Of a DNA stretch of 8,619 nt, positions 1-6,695 are shown piece by piece. Every line of letters starts with the position of its first letter. The stretch's first letter is position 1. This stretch comes from Caldithrix sp. GTDB taxonomy: Bacteria; KSB1; UBA2214; DYKH01. The notes under the pieces are model-generated. The model did not search any database, was not told where the DNA came from, and saw nothing but the letters and a program-made list of their open reading frames with translations. The DNA lies in contig DYKH01000124.1 in NCBI GenBank assembly GCA_020722685.1, forward strand, positions 6,755 through 15,373, given 5' to 3'. The position numbers and the translations under genes are program-made.

Positions 1-1126
1 ACTGGACCGCCCCAAACCCACCAACCGCTGCGATAGGCCACAAGTAATTATTGGTTGTGTCTTTCAGCTTGCGGATTGCTAACTCAGTTGACTTATTCAT
101 ATACCACTTGGCGTTGCGCTCATATTGTGCTGGTAAGGCATAAGCCAGATCAATCAGCCCGTCTGCAGTTAAGGCGCTAGCATTGCCACTCTTGACAGAT
201 ACTGGTCCGCCAGCATCAACTTGGGCAAGGATACCCAATGGCTTGTGCGCTCCATCGCCACCTATAAACGCCTCGTTCTCGCCCAACGCAAAGGCCTCCG
301 CAAACAAGTCGCTGGATATGCCAAGAATGTCAAATGCCGAATCCTCAATCATATCGTTGCTCAGCGGCATTGATGCCATTGCGGTGTGTACCGGGATAAT
401 CGCCTGCCCAAAAACAGGCTCAGTAACCCGGTGAGTCGTAGAGGACGCCGGTACCTCGCCGGTCCAAGTCATCCGCACCCCAGAAGTGTACTTATCGTCG
501 CCATTATATTTAACCGTCGGCCATTTAGTCACTGAGCGGCTAGTCGTAACCACTCGGGCATTCGGGCGGATGGTAGCTTGCGCAGCGATTTTCTTTATCA
601 GCTCGACGTGATAGTCTTCCGGAACCAGAAAGCCTCCCGCTGAATCAGTGCCCTCGGTAAGGGTTTTGGCGTCATCAGGCCCAATGCGGTCTTGTCCTTT
701 CATCAAATAGGCTTCAAAAGCGCTCTTATAACCCTTCTTCTGCGTCGCCAGCGGCACGTAGTAGCGGAGCTTACGCTCAGTTAGCACAATTCGCCCGGAG
801 CCAGGCTCAACCGCCTCGGTCCTTACGTCTACTTCGTGCCATGCCTGCATATCATACTGGACATTGCCTTCATCTGGTCCAGCTTCGCGCCAGCCCAAGT
901 GAGCAGCCTTAATGCCAGTACTCTCGTTGAGATAAGCCTCGTTCTCGCTTAGCTTTTCAAGCATTACAATCTTGGCTTTTAACTCGTCGGCTTTTCCGAG
1001 CGTTTGGTTGATGTTCTTCGCAGCCTCCGCATCCATTTCCTTACCCTTATACGCATCCGCAACTTTGCGGGCGTTATCAATTAACTCTGCGTATTCTTTA
1101 CGCAGAGTTTCAATTTCGTTATTCAT
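1..1126 (-). CDS. HK97-fold major capsid protein, 3' end cut by window edge
   Basis: This is the main shell protein of the phage head. 375 codons are visible, and the C-terminal part lies beyond base 1. Residues 1-68 are charged and heptad-like and fit the delta (scaffolding) domain that the prohead protease removes. Residues 75-130 form a polar linker or insertion ending in the stretch LRYYVPLATQKKGY. The hallmark GGFLVPE occurs at 164-170 after TEGTDSAG. The region around 200-225 fits the E-loop, and 275-300 (EAFALGENEAFIGG...KPLGIL) is the typical spine-helix/P-domain signature of the family. The ATG at 1126 has GGAGG six bases upstream (1133-1137). It overlaps the protease stop as ATGA, which implies translational coupling. 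The family assignment is firm. The exact delta cleavage site is not visible. Confidence 0.96.
   Translation of the reverse strand, partial: MNNEIETLRKEYAELIDNARKVADAYKGKEMDAEAAKNINQTLGKADELKAKIVMLEKLSENEAYLNESTGIKAAHLGWREAGPDEGNVQYDMQAWHEVDVRTEAVEPGSGRIVLTERKLRYYVPLATQKKGYKSAFEAYLMKGQDRIGPDDAKTLTEGTDSAGGFLVPEDYHVELIKKIAAQATIRPNARVVTTSRSVTKWPTVKYNGDDKYTSGVRMTWTGEVPASSTTHRVTEPVFGQAIIPVHTAMASMPLSNDMIEDSAFDILGISSDLFAEAFALGENEAFIGGDGAHKPLGILAQVDAGGPVSVKSGNASALTADGLIDLAYALPAQYERNAKWYMNKSTELAIRKLKDTTNNYLWPIAAVGGFGAVQ
1083..1109 (-). repeat. Perfect 11-bp inverted repeat in the first codons of the capsid gene
   Basis: The arms AACTCTGCGTA (1083-1093) and TACGCAGAGTT (1099-1109) are exactly complementary, with a 5-base loop. 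In the mRNA the stem would begin 17 bases after the A of the capsid ATG and cover about codons 7-14, inside the predicted coiled-coil delta domain. It could be a translational control element or a coding coincidence. No U-tract follows, so it is not a terminator. Confidence 0.6.
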
Positions 1127-2226
1127 AATCCACCTCCATATAGTAACAGTTCACGCTTTGCGATCTCCAAGCGTAATAACATCTCGTCGAGTGAGTGCTG
1201 GTCAGGCCCACTGATCAGCGGCTCGGCTTCGGTGAGCAGGTCATTAATCGCCTGTAAGCCTAGCATATATCCTTCTATCCGCTGCTTGCTCAGCCGCCAC
1301 TCGGGCAGTCCAAGCTCCAGCGGGGTATCACTAGTCATTATCGCCTTCACGGCGCTAGATAGCACGATGTATTTATAATCCGGCGGCGTCTTGTTAAACT
1401 CGGCGTAGTGCTTAGCAAGATGGTCGTAGACCGCTCTGCGGTCAGCCTCTGGGATATCAACCCCGCCCCGCGCTCCCATTAGCGCTCCCATTGCCGCTCG
1501 TACCCCGTTCCAGACAACCCTGCCAACGCCGCTTCTGGCCGCTTGATGGTGCGGTAACTTAAGTGATCCGTAGGTCTCCGGCGGGATTTCAGCCGAAAAC
1601 GCAAAGTGCGCCATTATCCGTCGCTTTTCGGCGCCGTCTAAATCCGCAAACGTCATATCTGTGAAGTCCCCTAGGTTAGGCGCTTCCCAGGGCGTATCCT
1701 CCGGCGCCTTGCCAGTGTCCTTATACGGCACAGCAGTTTTCACCGCCATTGTTGCCGGATTCATGCCCCAGTTGACATCGGATATATCCCACAAGCGCAC
1801 CTCGTGCAGCTCGCGGATAGATGACTTTTGATTAATCTTGGCCTTGATGACGTCATACCCGAAAGACATTTCGCTAATTGCCCCCTTGGCAATCCCCTGC
1901 AATATCTCATTTCCGCGCGGTGTGTCGAGGTATTCTCGCTCAACTTCAAGCCCACCTTGTGCCTCCGGGAACGCGTCTAGCAAGGATTGCGGCAAGGACT
2001 TGCGCGATACCTCCCGAACGCGTTTTATCACCGCCACCGGCGGGCTAGAACTGTCATGCTGCCATAAGTGGCGGATTCGTTTGATGTTCTCCTGCAGCGT
2101 CTTGTTGAATGCCCCCGGCATTATCATGTCCCCGCTATCATCAACGTTACCAATCACGGCAGCGATGCCGGTAACAGTGCGATCCTCTACCGCACTAAGG
2201 TCAGATGCAAAACTCTTAAACTCCAT
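1123..2226 (-). CDS. HK97-type prohead protease (U35 family) with extra C-terminal domain
   Basis: This is a serine protease that digests the scaffold (delta) domain of the capsid protein, and normally itself, inside the procapsid. Residues 1-170 form the protease domain. The opening shows the usual layout: AAVIGNVDDSGDMIMPGAF at 22-40. His57 in LWQHD and Ser121 in EMSFGY are the likely catalytic residues, with Glu142 (HEVRLWDIS) as the likely third. At 367 residues it is well above the roughly 200 of simple HK97-type proteases. The excess is a separate module at about 195-285 (SLKLPHH, VVWNGVRAAMGALMGARGG, DIPEADRRAVYDHLAKHY), then a helical tail (315-367). The ATG at 2226 has AGGAGG five bases upstream. 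The gene sits directly before its substrate, the capsid gene, with an ATGA overlap. Confidence 0.93.
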   Translation of the reverse strand: MEFKSFASDLSAVEDRTVTGIAAVIGNVDDSGDMIMPGAFNKTLQENIKRIRHLWQHDSSSPPVAVIKRVREVSRKSLPQSLLDAFPEAQGGLEVEREYLDTPRGNEILQGIAKGAISEMSFGYDVIKAKINQKSSIRELHEVRLWDISDVNWGMNPATMAVKTAVPYKDTGKAPEDTPWEAPNLGDFTDMTFADLDGAEKRRIMAHFAFSAEIPPETYGSLKLPHHQAARSGVGRVVWNGVRAAMGALMGARGGVDIPEADRRAVYDHLAKHYAEFNKTPPDYKYIVLSSAVKAIMTSDTPLELGLPEWRLSKQRIEGYMLGLQAINDLLTEAEPLISGPDQHSLDEMLLRLEIAKRELLLYGGGL

Positions 2227-2244
2227 CTCAACCTCCTAACTATA

Positions 2245-2649
2245 TTATAGCCTATTTTTAATAGCATGTGCCAAGAAATTAATAATCTTGGATTTATTAT
2301 CCCTTACTACGCCCTGCAACGTCCACCAGCCGTGCAACTTGTGATACCAGCGCTGTGGTCCGCTATTACCAACCTTCTCACTTGATACAACCCAGGGTGC
2401 ATATTTCACCTTCTCGCCGCCGGCGATAACGTAGCCATGTATCTTGTCCTGCTCCGCTGTCACTTTGCTGGTAATAGACCTCCCTAGTCGCAAGGTGCGC
2501 CTCCAGCCCGGCCTAGCTGGCGGATATGGCGGCACTAAACTAACAGCGTACACAGCGGTTGCCCGCATAGCCTTGTACATGGCAGCCTTATCCAGCTTAT
2601 TGAGGTCTTTTATGACGTCATCCGTGCCACTAACCCTGAATATTATCAT
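2245..2649 (-). CDS. HK97 gp10-like head-tail connector/tail component
   Basis: This basic protein of 134 residues resembles the HK97 gp10-like family of neck and tail-assembly proteins. The pattern is an N-terminal RVSGTDDVIKDLNKL helix, the mid motif PPYPPARPGWRRTLRLGRSI (41-60), KVKYAPWVVSSEK (80-92) where the family has its YA..(E/Q) segment, and a terminal helix (117-134). The reading frame is open up to an ATG at 2718, which would give 157 residues. I place the start at 2649 because that ATG is preceded by AGAAAGG at eight bases, and because the longer version would add an N-terminus unlike the family and a 90-base overlap with the gene before it. Finding it between the minor head protein and the protease is unusual, since gp10 homologues normally follow the capsid gene. 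The family call is by pattern, not by alignment. Confidence 0.7.
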   Translation of the reverse strand: MIIFRVSGTDDVIKDLNKLDKAAMYKAMRATAVYAVSLVPPYPPARPGWRRTLRLGRSITSKVTAEQDKIHGYVIAGGEKVKYAPWVVSSEKVGNSGPQRWYHKLHGWWTLQGVVRDNKSKIINFLAHAIKNRL

Positions 2650-2824
2650 GATTAGCGCCTTTCTCATTGCCCTCGTCACCGACAATATCGCCGGAAATTT
2701 CCCCGCGACCAATGGCAATCATAAATATAGCATCCTCGATGGGTATCTTTAGCTGCTCAACAGCAACCCTAATAGCTTCCTCGTCTCCATACTTATCTGC
2801 ATACTCAGCAAGTGTCATCATCAT
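2630..2824 (-). CDS. Small acidic protein of unknown function
   Basis: This is a 64-residue protein beginning MMMTLAEYADKYGDEEAI. It has 14 acidic against 5 basic residues, a predicted helical first half, a short hydrophobic patch (IEDAIFMIAIG) and a disordered, charged Gly/Asn-rich tail. I do not recognise a family. The opening TLAEYADKYG recalls the first helix of small helix-turn-helix proteins, but no complete HTH is evident. The ATG at 2824 overlaps the stop of the metallopeptidase-containing minor head gene as ATGA, and AGGATGG lies five bases upstream. An in-frame ATG at 2833 sits inside that site and is less likely. The gene end overlaps the gp10-like start by 20 bases. The coupling suggests it is made in step with the minor head protein. 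Possible roles are a head-assembly helper or a protein binding the metallopeptidase; both are inference. Confidence 0.75.
   Translation of the reverse strand: MMMTLAEYADKYGDEEAIRVAVEQLKIPIEDAIFMIAIGRGEISGDIVGDEGNEKGANHDNIQG
2658..2664 (-). promoter_or_regulatory. Ribosome binding site deciding the gp10-like start
   Basis: AGAAAGG on the minus strand ends eight bases before the ATG at 2649. No comparable site precedes the ATG at 2718. This favours the 134-residue product over the 157-residue one. Confidence 0.6.
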
Positions 2825-4077
2825 ATAATCCATCCTAACAGCTTAAATAGTTTGTCAATCTCTTCCATAATCGGAGCGAAATCGTCGTCGCTCCACTGCT
2901 CGTCAATGTATTCATTTTCCCTTATCTGTTTCAGCTGCTCCAATAGCAGCGGATTGCCCGACTTGGTTGCGATATACTGCACATACGACCTAGCCCACAA
3001 TTCCTCATATTCGGTCAGGTACTTCACGTATCTAACATTTATTGCAAGCCTTTCTATTTCACCTTGCGGGCCGATAACTTCAACCGCATACTTATGCGTA
3101 TTGTTAATTATATCTTTCAGCAACTTAACCTGCGCGCTGTTATTAACGGCATCGCGCCAGCCGCTCATTAATTCCGACTCCGCCGACCCGAACTTCCCGA
3201 CCTCGCCTATCGCCTGGTGGTCCAAGAAGTGTCCAATCTCGTGCACCATTGTCGTTTCTAAGTGACTTGGTGACTTGCCTAGATTTACAATTATCTTCAA
3301 TTTTCTTTCGTCGGCGTAATTATATTCTCCACACAAGCTTCCCTGGTAGATATCGAACACCTTAAGGCTCGGTAATGCCCCATCACCATGTACGCTGTCT
3401 ATCGCCGATAACGCATTGTTCAAGGCATCCGCCAGCCTCTTATTAGCTCCATACGACCCATCAGTTATTGCCCCACTAACCGGCCAACCGGCTGGGATAC
3501 CTCCCTCTCCCCGCTCGCTAAACACTGGCGCTATCATACACCGGCAGTTAACATGGGCTGGCGGTATATCATAACCGCCCGGAAAAACGCCCTGTGCGTC
3601 AGCCTTTTTCCCGTGAAGCTTTTTGCATATCGAGCAGACATAATCGTCGAGAGCTGTCCGCCATTCTAACGTATCAGCACCGGCCGCCTTGTAGACAATG
3701 TTATTAGCTCCAGCATAAGCCCTGGTCGTCTCAGTCACCGCTATCATTGACGCCCGATTCTCATCGTAATATTTGGCGAGCCTCTTTTCCAAATCTCGCA
3801 TCGGTTCGCCCGAGTCAATCCACCCGCTAAACTCGGACAGGAATCCATCCATAGAGGTCTTGGTTATCTCTCCGACAACTTTGGCGGTATTAAGCTCTGC
3901 CCATGCTTTGGCATAATCGTAGACGAGGTCAAAATCCACGCTTACGCCGTATCCCTCGATTATCCCAAGAGCGCTATCAAGCCCGGCATCGGCAACCTTG
4001 CGGTAGTGCTTAAGCACCACCGCATACAGCTTATCGTATTCTTCGGACCAGAAATCCTTATCCGGCGGTTGCGGCAT
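2821..4077 (-). CDS. Mu-F/SPP1 gp7-type minor head protein fused to a zinc metallopeptidase domain
   Basis: Residues 10-105 are helical (FWSEEYDKLY...). Residues 106-185 hold the Phage_Mu_F domain: MIAVTETTRAYA (111-122), DDYVCSICKKLHGK with Cys148 and Cys151, and PPAHVNCRC with His175, Cys178 and Cys180, likely a metal or structural cluster. This family binds the portal inside the procapsid and is often ejected with the DNA. Residues 186-418 are an added domain. VHEIGHFLDH gives a zincin HExxH with His279, Glu280 and His283. TEYEELWARSYVQY, about 75 residues later, supplies a plausible third zinc ligand (Glu359, less likely Glu358). This is the layout of phage-associated and lethal-factor-like peptidases. 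The ATG at 4077 has GGAGGG six bases upstream and lies in the end of the portal gene (20-base overlap, different frame). The C-terminal domain makes it resemble MuF-type polymorphic effectors. Confidence 0.93.
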   Translation of the reverse strand: MPQPPDKDFWSEEYDKLYAVVLKHYRKVADAGLDSALGIIEGYGVSVDFDLVYDYAKAWAELNTAKVVGEITKTSMDGFLSEFSGWIDSGEPMRDLEKRLAKYYDENRASMIAVTETTRAYAGANNIVYKAAGADTLEWRTALDDYVCSICKKLHGKKADAQGVFPGGYDIPPAHVNCRCMIAPVFSERGEGGIPAGWPVSGAITDGSYGANKRLADALNNALSAIDSVHGDGALPSLKVFDIYQGSLCGEYNYADERKLKIIVNLGKSPSHLETTMVHEIGHFLDHQAIGEVGKFGSAESELMSGWRDAVNNSAQVKLLKDIINNTHKYAVEVIGPQGEIERLAINVRYVKYLTEYEELWARSYVQYIATKSGNPLLLEQLKQIRENEYIDEQWSDDDFAPIMEEIDKLFKLLGWII

Positions 4078-5440
4078 CCAAGACCCTCCGCTTTTCGTCC
4101 TGTAGGAATTTTGTCAGCTCTTTGCGGAACTCGTTTTCAAGCCTGTCCCTCTCTGCCCGCATCTCGTTGATATCCAGTCTCTTCGCCTTGCTCTCCTCAC
4201 CGTGCAAGTCAGAGGCGTCCTTGCTCTCGATGAGGTTAGCTCCGCGCAGGAATACATCACCACTCTCGATGCTGTCCATCCCAACAATGCCGCGGAACTC
4301 GTTAACAGTTATCGCTCCGGCTCTAAGCGCCTCCAGTGCATTAGCCCAGATTGCATTGCGGTCGGGCTGTAACGCTGGCACGCGGGAGAGGTCCCAGCGC
4401 ACGTCAACATTGTCGGCGCTATCGTACTCGGGTAGTAGTTGGTTTTGGACGGTGTCGAGCAGGTCGGCGTACATCGGGATCAATGTATCCTCCCACCATG
4501 CTTGACGCGCCTGCTCATAGTTGGAGTACGTCGCCCGGTCTAGCCCAATTTTAGCTCCAACCAGGATTGGCGGCACATCAAGCGCCATACATATCCTCGC
4601 CTCCACCCGCGCATCTAAGTTAGCCATCCCCATTTCCTCAGCGGTATACGCTATCTTTTGATAACTCGCTTCGCTATCAAGTATAGCTGGCTCTAGCCAG
4701 TTGCGCCAGCCACCATATCTCTCCTTCCACTGCGCCCGCAATCGCTCCACGTCATCTTTGGTTAGCCGTGCCTTGGTGGTGAGTATCCCTGGCGGCATTC
4801 CTCCTTCTTGCAGGATCGCCTTGTACATGTCGGTGATATCGTTATCAATATCACCCGACCGGGCCACAACCGCAACCGGCGGCCAAGTCGAGTATAGCCC
4901 ACCAGGGTCGTAAGCCCGGAACACAAGCACATCGTTAACAGCTAGCGGCACGGTATTACCGGTATCAACCCCGCCAGGAATGTACTCGTAAGCCTTGATG
5001 GTGAGCCTATCCTGCATTATCTCGCGCACCCAGTCAGGGCGTAACGGCCACAATGCGATAACCCGCCCACCCCGATCGCGCTCCTTCTCAAAGTAAGCTT
5101 TGCCGGCTAACTTGAGATTAATAATTATCGCCGCCCAGAAGTCATACTCGGTCATCTGCGGGTTGGGCTTCTGAATTATCTGTTTGAGCGGGTGGTCAAT
5201 TACTTCATCCCCGCTCTTGCGGCTATACACCTTAAGCTCAACCTGTGCGGCAGTGTGAGCGGTCTTGCTTATGCAGGCATGGATCAGCTCGTTCTGTCTC
5301 CAGCCGTAGCGCAACAGCTCCTCGAATTTAATCCCATTATAATTAGGCTTCCCACTCGCCCAAGACGGGATGATGGCTGTAACAGCCTCCTTCACCCCCC
5401 TCCTTGCCAGTAATCCCTTAATGCTGTCAATTAGTCCCAC
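4058..5440 (-). CDS. Phage portal protein (HK97/phage_portal family)
   Basis: This subunit forms the dodecameric ring at the unique capsid vertex, through which DNA enters and leaves. It also docks terminase and the neck. With the GTG start the product has 460 residues. Family features are the N-terminal ISKTAHTAAQVELKVYS (58-73), LAGKAYFEKERDRGG (111-125), ALWPLRPD (129-136), DVLVFRAYDPGG (170-181), the clip/stem region around 190-250, and ALDVPPILVG (286-295), the conserved helix-turn before the tunnel loop. The C-terminus (412-460) is a charged helix with heptad character. The frame is open to an ATG at 5512, but GGAGG seven bases before GTG 5440 marks the real start, 13 bases after the large terminase stop. 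The tail helix ELTKFLQDEKRRVLDAATAG resembles the first helix of minor head proteins, suggesting an ancestral fusion with the next gene. Confidence 0.95.
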   Translation of the reverse strand: MGLIDSIKGLLARRGVKEAVTAIIPSWASGKPNYNGIKFEELLRYGWRQNELIHACISKTAHTAAQVELKVYSRKSGDEVIDHPLKQIIQKPNPQMTEYDFWAAIIINLKLAGKAYFEKERDRGGRVIALWPLRPDWVREIMQDRLTIKAYEYIPGGVDTGNTVPLAVNDVLVFRAYDPGGLYSTWPPVAVVARSGDIDNDITDMYKAILQEGGMPPGILTTKARLTKDDVERLRAQWKERYGGWRNWLEPAILDSEASYQKIAYTAEEMGMANLDARVEARICMALDVPPILVGAKIGLDRATYSNYEQARQAWWEDTLIPMYADLLDTVQNQLLPEYDSADNVDVRWDLSRVPALQPDRNAIWANALEALRAGAITVNEFRGIVGMDSIESGDVFLRGANLIESKDASDLHGEESKAKRLDINEMRAERDRLENEFRKELTKFLQDEKRRVLDAATAG

Positions 5441-5447
5441 AATACTG

Positions 5448-5452
5448 CCTCC
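5448..5452 (-). promoter_or_regulatory. Ribosome binding site that sets the portal start at GTG
   Basis: GGAGG on the minus strand lies seven bases before the GTG at 5440. The upstream in-frame ATGs (5512, 5500, 5479) fall inside the large terminase gene without a good site. The codon just before the GTG is ATT, which is not a usual start. Confidence 0.75.
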
Positions 5453-5453
5453 G

Positions 5454-6695
5454 TCATAGATATATTCCACTTGCGGCATAATCAATCTGCTGTACAGCAT
5501 AGCGCAGCGCATCCAAGCGGTGGAACGTTTCCTTGTCTTTTATCTTATCGATGACAAGCCCATTGTTGTCTACCTCGCGGCTATACGTCCCAATCTCGTC
5601 CAATAGTCCCCGACAACCGTTAAAGATATACAACCGTTTAGTCTTAAGTAGATTAATAACCCGGTCTATCCCAGCCTCCACGTCGGTAACGATAGGTGGG
5701 CGTACGTATACACCAGCCGCCCCCCAGTCCCAGCGCTGCTGTTCTTCAGACTTCGATCCGCCCGCCCAGATCACCACATTCTCTCCCTGTGATAATTGTA
5801 GCACATTGTTGACGTGCTCGCGCGTTGTCTTTCCTCCTTCTAGATACTCACGATAGACGTAATACACTCCTTTAGCAGGGTCTTCGGCGATCCAGATAAC
5901 TGCCGTGTGGATCGCACCGAAGTCAATACCAACATAACGCGGCCACTCTGGCGGGAGCGGGATCGGCTCAATCTTGTGTATCTTATCATCATAATCGGCA
6001 TAGATAAGCCCTGCCGGCCGTTCGAAAATCCCGTTGTAGAACATGTTGAACTTCCAGGCCGGCAGCACTGTCTTCGCCCGCTCATACTCTTCGCGGGGAA
6101 ACACAGGGTTTTCGGTTGATCTGAATTGCACCACCTCGATATCGGGGTCGTGCCTAATCCACTTATCATATATCTCGGTCTTCAACCAGCCGAGATTGTA
6201 GGGCGTCGTCGTTCCAAGCACGCGCCCCTGGTACAGCGACAACCGCCGCTGTACCGCCTCCCAAGACTCAAGACGGAAGTTGTCTTGCCCGCACTCATCC
6301 AGCCAAGCCGCTTTAGCCGTTGCACTCTCCAGCCCTTCAGGTGTATTCGCTGAGCGCAGGATTATCCGCTTGGACTTATCGGCGGTCTGTAACACCCGCT
6401 CGCCAGCGTGATACTCCCAACCACCGGCGTAGCGTTCAAACACCATACGTAGCTCTGGCAACATCTTGAGTTTAAACAGGTCATAAGTGGCAGTAACAGC
6501 CAGGTAGTCACCATCCCCGCGCTCCCTTATCTCGCGCAGTAACCACCAAGCGCCAAACGACGTTTTGCCCGATTGTGTTCCGGCAATGACAAAAATAAAA
6601 CGCTTATCGCTATCCCATGCCCTGGTCTGTCCCCCATGTAAGCGCAAGGTTACCTTGTCGTCAACTATCTCCACCAGCTTCGGGGTTGTCACCAT
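5454..6695 (-). CDS. terL: Terminase large subunit: packaging ATPase and nuclease
   Basis: This is the motor that pumps DNA into the procapsid and cuts the concatemer. Residues are numbered from the ATG at 6701. Walker A is GTQSGKT (41-47). Walker B with catalytic Glu is AAWLDE (131-136; D135, E136). The coupling motif is GTTTPYN (163-169). The C-terminal RNase H-like nuclease shows VGIDFGAIHTA (Asp260) and HRLDALRYAV (Asp397). In between, where many terminases carry a DP motif, it has WAGGSKSEEQ (312-321), and Glu319 or Glu320 is the likely middle metal ligand. At about 413 residues it is of normal compact length. I prefer the ATG at 6695, because AAGGA lies eight bases before it but only two before the ATG at 6701. 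The start overlaps the small terminase gene by about 35 bases. Confidence 0.96.
   Translation of the reverse strand: MVTTPKLVEIVDDKVTLRLHGGQTRAWDSDKRFIFVIAGTQSGKTSFGAWWLLREIRERGDGDYLAVTATYDLFKLKMLPELRMVFERYAGGWEYHAGERVLQTADKSKRIILRSANTPEGLESATAKAAWLDECGQDNFRLESWEAVQRRLSLYQGRVLGTTTPYNLGWLKTEIYDKWIRHDPDIEVVQFRSTENPVFPREEYERAKTVLPAWKFNMFYNGIFERPAGLIYADYDDKIHKIEPIPLPPEWPRYVGIDFGAIHTAVIWIAEDPAKGVYYVYREYLEGGKTTREHVNNVLQLSQGENVVIWAGGSKSEEQQRWDWGAAGVYVRPPIVTDVEAGIDRVINLLKTKRLYIFNGCRGLLDEIGTYSREVDNNGLVIDKIKDKETFHRLDALRYAVQQIDYAASGIYL

Noticed and set aside
1838..2239. Long plus-strand open frame opposite the protease gene
   Set aside because: It is an antisense shadow: Ser/Pro/Arg-rich, no binding site, no recognisable motif, and fully overlapped by a confident gene. 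The other plus-strand frames (for example 2852-3265, 7899-8330) were rejected for the same reason.
5395..5400. Run of six C (G on the coding strand) near the portal start, as a possible slippage or phase-variation tract
   Set aside because: Only six bases, inside codons for Arg-Arg-Gly-Val, and the frame continues intact on both sides into conserved portal sequence. The run is too short to call a switch.
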